From assembly GCA_965140765.1 (NCBI GenBank), contig OZ223309.1, forward strand, positions 62,001-126,000: a stretch of 64,000 bases of DNA. The letters run 5' to 3'. Numbering within the stretch: position 1 is the stretch's first letter; every line of letters starts with the position of its first letter. Below, in pieces: positions 35,762 to 45,673 of this stretch. Made by a program: the position numbers and the translations under genes. The stretch is from Sunxiuqinia sp963678245. Lineage in GTDB: Bacteria > Bacteroidota > Bacteroidia > Bacteroidales > Prolixibacteraceae. The notes under the pieces are model-generated. The model did no database searches. It worked only from the letters and a program-made list of their open reading frames with translations, and was not told where the DNA came from.

Positions 35762-38700
35762 ATGAGATACAATACAAAATATAATTACCTGTTTTTTTCG
35801 CTTTTGTTATTTATAGGGGCCTTTTTGTTGGAACACCATGTATTGTATCACAATCCGGAAGTCAAATTGGTGCAGACTTTTGAAAATAAGCTGCATAATC
35901 AAAAAGATATTTTAAATGCTCAGTTGGATGAAATTGAGCAAACGCTGAACAACCCCGATTTTGATGGCCATTTTCAGAATGCATTTATCAATTATTCAAC
36001 CATTTTCCATGATCAAGGACTTGGGTTTGTTATCTTGAAAGGCGACCAGTTGCTGTATTGGTCACATAATCATTTTGCATTTACCAGCCGCTATTCAAGC
36101 AAAATGAAAGATCAGCAGTTGCTGGCTCTGCCAAATGGCACCTATCTGGGGCTCAACCGTCAAGTAGATTCTTTGAATGTCGTTGGACTAATTCAAATCA
36201 AGGATGTGTTCAGCATTGAAAATCAATTTATAAACAATCAATTCGTCAACCCATTTGATTTGCCTGATGGATTTGTAATTCAGCGTGAAAAGTCAGATTA
36301 CAACCTGCCTGTTCGCGATGAGAATGGGAATTACCTGTTTTCGATTATGCCGACAGGGAAAATAAAATGTAGCGTTGATCAACTTTATTTTCCGGCATTC
36401 GTATTCGTGTTGGCTTTTATATTTCTACTGGTCTTTGCTCGAAGGTTCTTCAAACTATTTCGGCACGAAAATTTTGTCGTCCGTGTTATTGTTCTGGGCT
36501 TATCGCTTATCGGATTCTATTGGATTCATATTTTGTTTCGTATTCCCGAGTTTTTGTACGCGTTCGATTTATTTGGGCCATCGCTGTACGCTTATTCTTT
36601 TTGGCTTCCGTCTTTGGGCGATTTACTCATTTTCGCCATCTTGTTTTTCTTTTGGAGTATGAATTTTGTGAAAGATTTTTCGTACTCAAAAAATGCCAAA
36701 TGGACTGAGCTTCTTATGGTATATTCGTCTAGTTTACTTGTTTATCTTCTTGCCAATTATCTGATTGAAAACCTGATTGTAAATAGTAGTATTTCGTTTC
36801 AGCTGAACCAAATTGACGATATTAACCTGGATAGCATTATCGGATATTTCATTGTAGCGCTACTTTTCTTTTCTGCTTTTTTAATCAATTTAAAGATCGT
36901 AGAACTAAGTGGTCGATATATTTCTAAAAAACGATTTTTACAGATTCATCTGCTGCTAATTATCATTAGTGTAAGCTCGGCTATTCTTGCAGGAAATGGT
37001 TACGTGTACATGGTTAGTTTGTTTTTGCTGACCAATTTTTCTGTCTTTGCCTTGCAGAATACCCAGTTTGAGCGGTATTCACTTTCTTATCTGATTTATT
37101 TTGTTTCGCTTTTTGCATTTTTCACCTTGATTACTATCCAGCATTACAGTGAGATTCGGCGGATTGAAAGCCAGAAGTTGATGAGCATAACACTTAACTC
37201 GGAGCATGATCCGGCGGCTGAGATCTTTTTAACAGAGATTTACGAAGAGTTGAGTGTTGATTCGGTAATTCCGTATCTATTGTCGACGACCTATCAAGAG
37301 CTGGAGAGTTATATTGAACGCCAGTATTTTGGTGGTTATTTTCGAAAATATGACGTGGATATTATTCTCTGTCGTGGCTCGGATAGCTTACTGGTTGAAC
37401 CCGATAATCAATGGGTTCCCTGTTTTCCGTTTTTTGAAAATATGATTGATGAATCAGGCATTCAGATTCCGGGTACCGATTTTTACTTCATGGATAATCT
37501 GAATGGTCGGATTTCCTACATGGGAAAAATCTTCTATCCACTATCTGCCGATTCGTTGGGTACATCTATCTTCTTTGAACTTAATTCGCGTTTGCTACCC
37601 GAAGGCGCAGGGTTTCCTGAGCTTTTGCTGGATCAATCGATGACCAAACCTGACCGCTATCGACATTTTTCCTATTCAAAATATTTCGACAAAGAGCTGG
37701 TGCATTTAAGTGGTGACTACCAGTACAATTATTACATCGACAGTTACGATATTGAAAACGACGATGGAGAGTTTGCGCTCAAGAAATGGGATGGTTACGA
37801 TCATCTGATTCATAAATTGGGACATGGTAACTACATTATTGTCAGTGGTAAAAAATTTGAATTGCTTGATTACTTAATTTCGTTCCCATACCTTTTTGTT
37901 TTTTACTTTCTGTTTATTTTGGCGGTGGTGTTTGGTGGTAATCCGGCATATCGAAAAAAGGCAATGATTTACGACCTGAAGTTTAAAATACAGGCCTCCA
38001 TCATTACTGTTGTGTTGGTTTCGTTGATGGTCGTTGCCGGAGGGACAATCTTTTATAACATTCAGCAATATGAAGAAAAGCATCAGGATGATCTGAACGA
38101 AAAGATGAAGTCAATTGCTGAAGAAATTGACATGCGATTGAATAATGTGGATGAGATATCGCCGGAGTTGGTCGATTGGCTATGGCGGGAACTGAATAAG
38201 CTGTCCATTGTTTTTCGAACCGACATCAATATTTTTGGTATGGATGGAGAGTTAATTGCTTCTTCGCGGCCCGAGATTTATTTGCGAGGCATTATTTCGA
38301 ACCGGATTAATACAGAAGCTTTTTATGAATTGATTGAGAACTACCAGGTCAACTATTCCCAGCCTGAAAAGATTGGCAAGTTGTCTTATTTGTCGGTTTA
38401 CGAGCCAATTATTAATAATCGTGGCGACTACCTCGGTTTTATCAATCTGCCCTATTTTTCGCGGGGAGATGAGTTGAAGCAGGAGATTTCTACTTTTATT
38501 GTAGCATTTATTAACCTGTATGTTTTGCTGTTTTTGGCAAGCGTGATTGTTGCGGTATTGCTGGCCAACCAAATTACTCGTCCGTTGAGCCTGGTTCGCG
38601 AAAAACTTAAAGGAATCCAGCTGGTTAAAAAGAACGAACAAATCAGCTATAATCGCGATGATGAAATTGGAGCCCTGATTAAGGAATACAATCGCAAAGT

Positions 38701-39421
38701 GGAAGAATTGGCAGAAAGTGCAGATTTACTTGCCCGGACCGAGCGTGAATTGGCGTGGCGTGAAATGGCGAAGCAAATTGCACATGAAATCAAAAACCCG
38801 CTAACTCCAATGAAATTGAATATTCAATATTTACAGCGAGCTAAAGATAATAAGGGTGAGCATTTTGACGATTATTTTAACCGGGTAACACGTACACTGA
38901 TCGAGCAAATTGATACGTTGTCGGACATTGCCACCGAGTTTTCAAACTTTGCTAAAATGCCAAAAGCCAGGAATGAAGCATTCGATTTAGTCAATCAATT
39001 AATCAATGTTACCGAGTTGTTTCAATCGAATACGGAGATTGATTTTTCAATGGAGTTTGAGGAGAAAGGGCAGTTTCTTGTTTATGCCGATCATGAGCAG
39101 ATTTCGAGAGCGGTGGTGAACCTGATAAAAAATGCCATTCAGTCTATTCCAACCGAACGTCGGGGGCAGGTGAGAGTGGTACTTTCCAAACAAAAGAATA
39201 ACGCTGTAATTGCTGTAGAGGATAACGGGTGTGGTATTCCTGAAAATATTCGCCAACAAATGTTTCAGCCCAATTTTACAACTAAAAGCAGTGGAATGGG
39301 CTTAGGGTTGGCAATTGTCAAAAAAATTATTGAAAATGCGAAAGGAACTATTTGGTTTGAAACCGAACTGGATGAAGGAACCACTTTTTATATTGAGCTG
39401 CCGCTCTTTGACGAAGATTAA
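35762..39421 (+). CDS. Very large membrane sensor histidine kinase, NtrY-like
   Basis: A 1219-residue kinase. The N-terminus has one membrane helix, an extracytoplasmic segment, then a cluster of helices at about residues 210-460, a second extracytoplasmic region, and two more helices near 705 and 740 with another sensory segment before a HAMP domain near 930. HisKA has AKQIAHEIKNPLTPMKLNIQ near 1005 (His phosphosite); the ATPase domain has a DNGCGIPENIRQQMF N/G1 box and GMGLGLAIVKKI. The kinase core is of the NtrY type. The response-regulator partner is not adjacent. The signal is unknown; it is far longer than typical NtrY (about 750 residues). Confidence 0.88.
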   Translation: MRYNTKYNYLFFSLLLFIGAFLLEHHVLYHNPEVKLVQTFENKLHNQKDILNAQLDEIEQTLNNPDFDGHFQNAFINYSTIFHDQGLGFVILKGDQLLYWSHNHFAFTSRYSSKMKDQQLLALPNGTYLGLNRQVDSLNVVGLIQIKDVFSIENQFINNQFVNPFDLPDGFVIQREKSDYNLPVRDENGNYLFSIMPTGKIKCSVDQLYFPAFVFVLAFIFLLVFARRFFKLFRHENFVVRVIVLGLSLIGFYWIHILFRIPEFLYAFDLFGPSLYAYSFWLPSLGDLLIFAILFFFWSMNFVKDFSYSKNAKWTELLMVYSSSLLVYLLANYLIENLIVNSSISFQLNQIDDINLDSIIGYFIVALLFFSAFLINLKIVELSGRYISKKRFLQIHLLLIIISVSSAILAGNGYVYMVSLFLLTNFSVFALQNTQFERYSLSYLIYFVSLFAFFTLITIQHYSEIRRIESQKLMSITLNSEHDPAAEIFLTEIYEELSVDSVIPYLLSTTYQELESYIERQYFGGYFRKYDVDIILCRGSDSLLVEPDNQWVPCFPFFENMIDESGIQIPGTDFYFMDNLNGRISYMGKIFYPLSADSLGTSIFFELNSRLLPEGAGFPELLLDQSMTKPDRYRHFSYSKYFDKELVHLSGDYQYNYYIDSYDIENDDGEFALKKWDGYDHLIHKLGHGNYIIVSGKKFELLDYLISFPYLFVFYFLFILAVVFGGNPAYRKKAMIYDLKFKIQASIITVVLVSLMVVAGGTIFYNIQQYEEKHQDDLNEKMKSIAEEIDMRLNNVDEISPELVDWLWRELNKLSIVFRTDINIFGMDGELIASSRPEIYLRGIISNRINTEAFYELIENYQVNYSQPEKIGKLSYLSVYEPIINNRGDYLGFINLPYFSRGDELKQEISTFIVAFINLYVLLFLASVIVAVLLANQITRPLSLVREKLKGIQLVKKNEQISYNRDDEIGALIKEYNRKVEELAESADLLARTERELAWREMAKQIAHEIKNPLTPMKLNIQYLQRAKDNKGEHFDDYFNRVTRTLIEQIDTLSDIATEFSNFAKMPKARNEAFDLVNQLINVTELFQSNTEIDFSMEFEEKGQFLVYADHEQISRAVVNLIKNAIQSIPTERRGQVRVVLSKQKNNAVIAVEDNGCGIPENIRQQMFQPNFTTKSSGMGLGLAIVKKIIENAKGTIWFETELDEGTTFYIELPLFDED

Positions 39422-39557
39422 TAATTTGTAAGACTGATGATCCTTTGCCATTGATTATACTTCGCTGCCAGTGGACTAGAAAAATGTGTTTTTGGAAAGA
39501 GTGGAAACAGTAGGATTCATTTGTTATTGGCGGTGTCTACTTGTTTCCGCAATCAAT

Positions 39558-40205
39558 TTATTTTAACTCCAGAATGCGTTCGATTTTTTCAGAAGCTGCT
39601 AAGCCATTGGGGTTGCACCCAGGCTTTCCTTCCGGAATATCGATTCCCAACTGTTGATAATAGGATACCCAGGTTGGTGCAAATTTTCCGGTTTCTGGAT
39701 TTTTAAAAGTCATTGGGGTTAGCTCAAAAATAGAATCTTGAGCAAAAGCCAGGTATATAAACTCGGAGCAATAGTGGCTTGTGTTGGATAGCAAATAGCT
39801 AAAGTTGTATGGTTTCCCAAGCAAGCTGCTGGCTTTGTCGATCGCTGCCGGGATGGCTTTTTGATACGCTGTTTTCAGCCGGAAAATAGTTACTTGCGTT
39901 GAATCACCTTCAGGGTGGGAGAACTCATTCAGACTCACTTTACAGGTGCCCCCAATAGGACTGGCGTGAAGCACGTAAACCGAGTCTTTTTCAACAAGAG
40001 CCAATCCAATATGCGAAAAGTGCGTATGTTTTTCGGTTTGCGTTACTTTGTCAATGGCTTTCGACAGACCGTTCGATATTGTTTCACGAAATAGCAAGTC
40101 TCCGGTTCTGATAATTTCCGAGGAATAATTCTGGGCTTTGGATGTCACTCCTGTGGTTAGGATTAGCATTGCTATTAATTGTGTTTTGATCGATTTTAAG
40201 AACAT
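39558..40205 (-). CDS. YiiX-like permuted NlpC/P60 cysteine hydrolase, exported
   Basis: A 215-residue protein when started at the ATG at 40205, which gives a signal peptide (MFLKSIKTQLIAMLILTTGV); a longer in-frame start would overlap arfB. The body is the YiiX/YebB-like permuted papain fold: RTGDLLFRE, HFSHIGLAL (His) and SHYCSEFIYLAF near the C-terminus (probable nucleophile Cys). Such enzymes act on peptide or lipid amides. The substrate is unknown. Confidence 0.82.
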   Translation of the reverse strand: MFLKSIKTQLIAMLILTTGVTSKAQNYSSEIIRTGDLLFRETISNGLSKAIDKVTQTEKHTHFSHIGLALVEKDSVYVLHASPIGGTCKVSLNEFSHPEGDSTQVTIFRLKTAYQKAIPAAIDKASSLLGKPYNFSYLLSNTSHYCSEFIYLAFAQDSIFELTPMTFKNPETGKFAPTWVSYYQQLGIDIPEGKPGCNPNGLAASEKIERILELK

Positions 40206-40218
40206 GTTGAACGGATAT

Positions 40219-40635
40219 TTAAGGTTCAATTTTTCCACGCCATTTTTTCTTCTCACCGGTTTGTTTTTTCTTGTTGATGCGTTTTTCAATCGAGGATCGG
40301 GTAGGCTTGGTGGCTTTCCGTTTTTTAACCGGACGCAGTGCTTTTTGTATGGTTGAATAAAATTTTTCAGTTGCGATTTCCTTATTTCGAAGTTGTGAAC
40401 GATCTTGCTGGCTGACGATGATTAGGTCACCATCGTTGGTAAGTTTTTTGCTTAGTTTCTTAAGCAAAATTTCTTTTTGACTTTCACGCAATAGTTGCGA
40501 GTTGCTAATATTGAAACGTAATTCGATACGTGTATCTACTTTGTTAACATGCTGTCCTCCGGGGCCACTACTTCTAGAGGTGCGAAACGATAGCTCGCTA
40601 CTCAAATCGGGAATATATGTGGCGTAACTGGTCAT
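40219..40635 (-). CDS. arfB: Alternative ribosome-rescue factor, peptidyl-tRNA hydrolase
   Basis: A 138-residue release-factor homologue (ArfB/YaeJ). The catalytic GGQ is in SGPGGQHVNKVDTRIELRF near residue 25, and the C-terminal basic tail (KKRKATKPTRSSIEKRINKK and following Lys-rich residues) is the part that enters the empty mRNA channel of stalled ribosomes. Length is normal. It neighbours the YiiX-like gene with 13 bp between. Confidence 0.95.
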   Translation of the reverse strand: MTSYATYIPDLSSELSFRTSRSSGPGGQHVNKVDTRIELRFNISNSQLLRESQKEILLKKLSKKLTNDGDLIIVSQQDRSQLRNKEIATEKFYSTIQKALRPVKKRKATKPTRSSIEKRINKKKQTGEKKKWRGKIEP

Positions 40636-40677
40636 AAAAACATAAATTGGCCGAAAATCCGGTGTTGAAAACGAAGC

Positions 40678-41550
40678 TTATTTTCCCATTTTAAACAGTA
40701 GTTCTTTTTCTTCTTTTGTTAGCGAATCGTAACCTGATTTACTGATTTTTTCCAATACGTGGTTGATTTCTTCCTGCTTCAGATTTCGCTGACGATTGTA
40801 TTCAATATCATCGGTGGGTTTACCTTTGTAGGTTACTTTTATCCTTTGTTTTGGGGTGAAAATTTTGGCTCCTTGATCCACAACTGTGGAGACGATGTTT
40901 GTCAGGTCTTTGTTTTTTCGATATTGCAAAACAAAAATTACACCGAGCAAAGTGCCGCCAATGTGAGCGATGTTTCCACCTGAGTTTGATGATGCTATTC
41001 CGATCACATACATAGCAATAGAAACCAGTGCCACATATTTCATTTTAACCGGACCAATAAACATCAGGTTGATTGTATGGTTCGGAGCCCACATGGCAAC
41101 TGCAATAACGATGGCAATTACAGATGCTGATGCACCAAGCAATCGAGAAAACACAACGATATCAGTAAAGGCCGGGAATAAGTTGTAGGCAGCCAGGAAA
41201 AAGAGGCCACCTGCTAAACCACCCAAAATATAAACTCCTAACAATTGTTTCTCGGTAAAATAAAATAGAAATATTTTGCCAAGCCAATACAGCCAGAGAA
41301 CATTAAAAAGAATATGGAAGAAATCGAAGTGAAGGAACATGTATGTAACCAGAGTCCAAGGTTTATATGCCAATTGATGGATGTCGGCCGGTAAAGCCAG
41401 CCAACTGACCAAAGAAAAATCCTGATCCAATAAAAAGAAAAACACGTTAATGATCCGAATGAACAAGAAAACGGCAATATTCACATAGATCAGCCGCGTT
41501 AGTACCGACCCTTTTTTAAATGATTCTTTTATTTCATCTATAATACTCAT
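40678..41550 (-). CDS. Rhomboid-family intramembrane serine protease (second of a pair)
   Basis: A protein of about 290 residues with six helices. The catalytic Ser lies in RLLGASASVIAI (GxSx motif) and the His in NIAHIGGTLLGV. The N-terminal helix region and WLYWLGKIF between helices fit the family; the C-terminal 70 residues are soluble and charged. A GTG overlapping the stop of the upstream rhomboid gene (41559) is possible, but the ATG three codons later is preferred. It forms a tandem with the next entry. Confidence 0.87.
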   Translation of the reverse strand: MSIIDEIKESFKKGSVLTRLIYVNIAVFLFIRIINVFFFLLDQDFSLVSWLALPADIHQLAYKPWTLVTYMFLHFDFFHILFNVLWLYWLGKIFLFYFTEKQLLGVYILGGLAGGLFFLAAYNLFPAFTDIVVFSRLLGASASVIAIVIAVAMWAPNHTINLMFIGPVKMKYVALVSIAMYVIGIASSNSGGNIAHIGGTLLGVIFVLQYRKNKDLTNIVSTVVDQGAKIFTPKQRIKVTYKGKPTDDIEYNRQRNLKQEEINHVLEKISKSGYDSLTKEEKELLFKMGK

Positions 41551-41558
41551 GTCTCGCA

Positions 41559-42299
41559 CTAATAGAAATTATTACTGTTTTTATTCCAGTAGCGAATAAG
41601 CAGATACCCAAAAAGCATTCCTCCCAAGTGGGCAAAGTGAGCAACATTACTTCCCGGGCGAGACAGTCCAAGATATAGTTCAATCAACCCATAACCAACC
41701 ACAAAATATTTTGCTTTGATTGGGATGGGAGGAAAAAGCAACATCAACTGGGTATTTGGGAATAGCATTCCAAAGCCAAGCAATACGCCAAATACCGCAC
41801 CCGATGCACCCACAGTCGGAACGTTCAGCAGTAGATTGAGTTTGCCCATCAGTGGATCAGTATAGTTTTTTCCTTGCATCCAAATATCGCCCCCGTTCTG
41901 CATGACAAGGTCAATATTCTCCGGTGTCATTTGTGAAACCACTGACTGATATTCAATCCAATTGACAAAGGTGTGCAAAACTGCGGCACCCAATCCGGTT
42001 GCAAAATAGTAAATGAAAAATCGTTTCGGTCCCCAAACACTTTCCAAAATTCGCCCAAACATCCAAAGTGCAAACATATTAAACAAGAGGTGTGTAAAAC
42101 CTCCGTGCATAAACATATGCGTAACAATTTGGTAGGGTTCGAACTTGGGTGAAGCAATGTAGTGCAGGCCGAGTATGCCTGAAAGATTAATGCCTCGCAT
42201 GCTCATGATGTAGGTTGCCAAAAGCATTAGCGCATTGATGATAATCAGGTTTTTAACAACCGGAGGTATGGAACTTAAATTGGGTCTGAAATTCTGCAT
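41559..42299 (-). CDS. Rhomboid-family intramembrane serine protease (first of a pair)
   Basis: A 246-residue membrane protease. The classic GASGAVFGVLLGF motif holds the Ser nucleophile and HFAHLGGMLFGY the catalytic His; HMFMHGGFTHLLFNMFALWMFG (split over helix 2) carries the conserved His and Asn. I use the ATG at 42299, 26 codons inside the longest frame, as it matches the family start. Its stop overlaps the possible GTG of the next rhomboid gene. Two adjacent rhomboids next to mutL is a recurrent Bacteroidota order. Confidence 0.9.
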   Translation of the reverse strand: MQNFRPNLSSIPPVVKNLIIINALMLLATYIMSMRGINLSGILGLHYIASPKFEPYQIVTHMFMHGGFTHLLFNMFALWMFGRILESVWGPKRFFIYYFATGLGAAVLHTFVNWIEYQSVVSQMTPENIDLVMQNGGDIWMQGKNYTDPLMGKLNLLLNVPTVGASGAVFGVLLGFGMLFPNTQLMLLFPPIPIKAKYFVVGYGLIELYLGLSRPGSNVAHFAHLGGMLFGYLLIRYWNKNSNNFY

Positions 42300-42381
42300 A
42301 TCTGAAAAATTTAGATGGTGACTGCAAGAGCCACGCCAAACATTGTTTTCAATACAAAGTAACAATACAAAGGACAAATTG

Positions 42382-44250
42382 TCACTTCAAAAGTTTTTCA
42401 AAATGTTCCAACGGCATAATTGTTAACACTTGTTTGCCTGCTGGTGAAAAATTTGGTGTTGAGCAAGCGAATAATTGGTCGATTAATTGATTGATTTCTT
42501 CCTGTTTCATGGTGTATCCATACGAAACCGCAGAAGCACCAGCTAAAGATGCTGCAACTTTTTCCCGGGCTTTTTCTTTAAAGTTGGTCGCCGAGCTTTT
42601 TATATCTTCCAGCAGGCTCTCAATAATTTCCAAAGGCGACGAATTGTTAAGCATGCCCGGTGTGCCATTGATAATGAAACTGTTATTGCCAAAGTCGCGG
42701 ATGTCGAAGCCCAGTGCTTTTAGATCATCTAACACCGAGCGAAGCATCTCAGCATCAGCTGCATTCAAGTCAAACGTATGGGGAAAAAGTTGTTGCTGAC
42801 TGACAGTTTCTTCACTTTCAAGAATCGCCATGAAATTCTCAAAAAGAATCCGTTCGTGAGCACGTTTTTGGTCAATAACCATTAATCCTGATTTGACAGG
42901 TGTTAGAATGTATTTATTTTTAAACTGGATAAACGTTTTACCACTGTACTGTTCCTCATGTTTGATCTCCAGAGTCCCACCTGCTTGTTCTTCCGGCTCA
43001 ATGATCGGAAAATTGGATGACTCTTCCTTTTGCTCATCCGTATTAAAATCGCGGTATAGTTTTTCCCAGTGCTGCGACTGGCTTTTTTGATTAGTTGAGC
43101 CTGAAGAGAACGAAGCCCCTCCAGAAAATTTCTTTTCCTCCTCAAAAGGATTGTAAGTAGGATTGATCTCAATTTTAGGAGGTTCAACCGATTCTGCGCT
43201 TTTTCGTGCAATTGGAATATCAATGCTTCCGGCCTGATCAAAATCAATAGATGGCACCACGTTGTGTTTTCCTAGTGATTCACGAACCGTTGCTTTAATC
43301 ATCTGCCAAATTGCTGATTCACTTTCAAACTTTATTTCCGTTTTCGTTGGATGAATGTTGATGTCAATATCTTCCGGTTTCACCTCAAAAAACAAAAAGT
43401 AAGAGGGAATTCCATCAGGAGGTAATATTTTTTCATAAGCCTGCATCACTGCGCGGTGAAAAAACGGATGGCGCATGTACCGCTTGTTGACAAAGAAAAA
43501 CTGTTCACCAAAAGTTTTTCGGGCATGTTTGGGTTGTCCTATGTAGCCTGATATTTTCACCAAACTGGTGTCGGTGTTTACCGGAATTAGGCTTTGAGCG
43601 CTGTTTTTTCCAAATAAAGCAACAATGCGTTTTTTGATGTTGCCCTGTTCCAGCTCGTAAATCGTTTGCTGATTGTGAATTAATGAAAAAGATATTTCTG
43701 GACTGGCTAAGGCAACCCGTTGAATTTCATTTATAATGTGTTTGAGCTCTGTGGCGTTTGATTTTAGGAATTTGCGTCGTGCAGGAACGTTGAAGAATAA
43801 GTTTTTTACCATGAAATTTGTTCCGCAGCTGCAACGCGTGGCTTCTTGCTTAATTAATTTTGATCCATTGATGTGAATCAAGGTGCCAATCTCTTGATCG
43901 TGTTGTTGTGTGTGCAGTTCAACATCAGCAATTGCTGCAATGGACGCCAGTGCTTCGCCGCGAAAGCCCATCGTGCGAATGGCAAACAAATCGTTGGCTT
44001 CTTTAATTTTAGATGTGGCATGACGCTCAAAGGCCATACGGGCATCAGTGTCCGACATTCCGCAGCCATTATCGCTTACCTGAATTAAGGTGCGGCCGGC
44101 ATCTTTTAAGTTGATTTTGATTTGCGATGCCCCGGCATCAATCGCGTTTTCGACTAACTCTTTGACTACTGACGCGGGACGTTGAATAACCTCTCCTGCA
44201 GCGATTTGGTTGGCAACTGAATCGGGGAGTAGTTGAATGATATCTGACAC
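42382..44250 (-). CDS. mutL: DNA mismatch repair protein MutL
   Basis: A 622-residue GHKL ATPase and dimerisation protein that links MutS recognition to strand removal. The N-terminal ATPase has VKELVENAIDAGA (catalytic Glu), DNGCGM and TMGFRGEALASIA. The C-terminal domain has the region of the endonuclease motif, here VIDQKRAHERILFE near residue 470: in nicking MutLs the consensus is DQHAxxE, so His is replaced by Lys. Whether this copy nicks DNA is therefore open. Length is normal. Confidence 0.96.
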   Translation of the reverse strand: MSDIIQLLPDSVANQIAAGEVIQRPASVVKELVENAIDAGASQIKINLKDAGRTLIQVSDNGCGMSDTDARMAFERHATSKIKEANDLFAIRTMGFRGEALASIAAIADVELHTQQHDQEIGTLIHINGSKLIKQEATRCSCGTNFMVKNLFFNVPARRKFLKSNATELKHIINEIQRVALASPEISFSLIHNQQTIYELEQGNIKKRIVALFGKNSAQSLIPVNTDTSLVKISGYIGQPKHARKTFGEQFFFVNKRYMRHPFFHRAVMQAYEKILPPDGIPSYFLFFEVKPEDIDINIHPTKTEIKFESESAIWQMIKATVRESLGKHNVVPSIDFDQAGSIDIPIARKSAESVEPPKIEINPTYNPFEEEKKFSGGASFSSGSTNQKSQSQHWEKLYRDFNTDEQKEESSNFPIIEPEEQAGGTLEIKHEEQYSGKTFIQFKNKYILTPVKSGLMVIDQKRAHERILFENFMAILESEETVSQQQLFPHTFDLNAADAEMLRSVLDDLKALGFDIRDFGNNSFIINGTPGMLNNSSPLEIIESLLEDIKSSATNFKEKAREKVAASLAGASAVSYGYTMKQEEINQLIDQLFACSTPNFSPAGKQVLTIMPLEHFEKLLK

Positions 44251-44259
44251 AAAAAATTA

Positions 44260-44556
44260 TTAAAATTTAAAAAATAGGTATACGGCAATTGATAAAACAA
44301 TAACAAACGTAATTAAACGGGTATTGTAATTGCGGCGAGCATCTGATGACGTTTTTGATGATTCACCCATTGCTCTTCTGAATTGTCCGCGAATATTTGC
44401 CCGGTAGTTCGAGTCAAATTCTTTTTTCTCATGAATCCCCAATTCTTTCTTGATTCTGTCTTCACGTTCTTGCATCTCTTCCTTTTCCGGATCGTAATAC
44501 CGGTATGGTATGCTAAAGCGGCGGTGGTTGGGCATATGAAAAAATTTCCCGATCAT
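44260..44556 (-). CDS. Small membrane protein of unknown function next to mutL
   Basis: A 98-residue protein: basic and charged N-terminal part (PYRYYDPEKEEMQEREDRIK) followed by a single C-terminal helix (LITFVIVLSIAVYLFFKF). It probably sits tail-anchored in the membrane with the charged part in the cytoplasm. It lies 9 bp before mutL on the same strand, so they may be cotranscribed. I recognise it only as a Bacteroidota-type conserved hypothetical. Confidence 0.72.
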   Translation of the reverse strand: MIGKFFHMPNHRRFSIPYRYYDPEKEEMQEREDRIKKELGIHEKKEFDSNYRANIRGQFRRAMGESSKTSSDARRNYNTRLITFVIVLSIAVYLFFKF

Positions 44557-44667
44557 GGCTTGTCAAATATTGATTGATCTACAAAAATACAAAAACCAAG
44601 CCAGATGGTGAAAGAGAAATCGTTAAAAGTCCTAAATGAAACTAAACTCATTTTTTTTGGTTTGTGT

Positions 44668-45471
44668 CTAGTTTAGTTTACCACCGCATTTTTTACAAAA
44701 TACGGCATCTGACTCATGCTTGTCATATAGGCAATGCGGACAAACCTGAGTGTTGGAACTCTTGGTCGGTTTCATCATTTCAGCTGTAACAATGCCTGTT
44801 GGTACTGCAATAATGGCATAACCGGCAATCATCACGGCACTTGCCAGTAATTGACCAAGTGGCGTTTGGGGTGAAATATCGCCATAACCAACGGTAGTCA
44901 TGGTAACAATAGCCCAGTAGATACTCGATGGAATGCTTACATATCCATGCTCCGGGCCTTCAATCAGGTACATTAATGTGCCGACGATCACCACAAGATT
45001 AATCACAAAGAAAAGGAAGACGAAGATTTTCTCGCGGCTTGCCCAGAGTGCTTTCGATAAATTATTTCCCGCTATGGTGTAGCGGTTTAGCTTTAGGATT
45101 CGAAAAACGCGAAGCAACCGCAGTGCACGAATAACCACCAAACTATGGCTTCCAACAAGAACTAAGCTCAAATAGGTTGGTAGCACCGACAATAAATCGA
45201 TGATGCCATAGAAACTGAAAATGTATCTGAACGGTTTCTTAACCACGAGTAATCGCAGGGCATATTCAATTGAAAAAATAACTGTAATGACCCACTCCAT
45301 AATGCGGAGCAAACTTCGGTGTTGACTATTGATTGATGGAACACTTTCGATTATAACCAGTGCGATGCTGATCAAAATGGTAAACAGTAAAGCCACATCA
45401 AAAAGCTTTCCTTTGGGAGTGTCGGCTTCAAAGATAATTTCGTAAATTTTATTTCTGGTACTGTTTTTCAT
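44668..45471 (-). CDS. Voltage-gated-type potassium channel with C-terminal zinc ribbon
   Basis: A 267-residue ion channel: six helices, S4 with regularly spaced Arg (VIRALRLLRVFRILKLNRY), pore loop TMTTVGYGDISPQTP with the K+ selectivity filter TVGYGD near residue 195. The C-terminal 40 residues hold CPHCLYDKHESDAVFCKKCGGKL, a two-CxxC zinc ribbon, which is an unusual addition to such channels. A -7-like box TATCTTTA lies upstream on the minus strand (45498-45491). Confidence 0.92.
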   Translation of the reverse strand: MKNSTRNKIYEIIFEADTPKGKLFDVALLFTILISIALVIIESVPSINSQHRSLLRIMEWVITVIFSIEYALRLLVVKKPFRYIFSFYGIIDLLSVLPTYLSLVLVGSHSLVVIRALRLLRVFRILKLNRYTIAGNNLSKALWASREKIFVFLFFVINLVVIVGTLMYLIEGPEHGYVSIPSSIYWAIVTMTTVGYGDISPQTPLGQLLASAVMIAGYAIIAVPTGIVTAEMMKPTKSSNTQVCPHCLYDKHESDAVFCKKCGGKLN

Positions 45472-45673
45472 AGGTTTCCTGAATGAATTCTAAAGATAGA
45501 GATTTTGCGAAATATTTGATAGCTGCAAAATGACAAAGCTTTTTTCAATCATCAGCTTGTTAATTCACAGATATCTTTGAATTTTATTATATTAGTTATT
45601 TTCATCGTTTTGCAAATGCTGTGTACATCGAAATTTAACGACTTCTAATTTGGTATGAACTAAATGACTAGAA

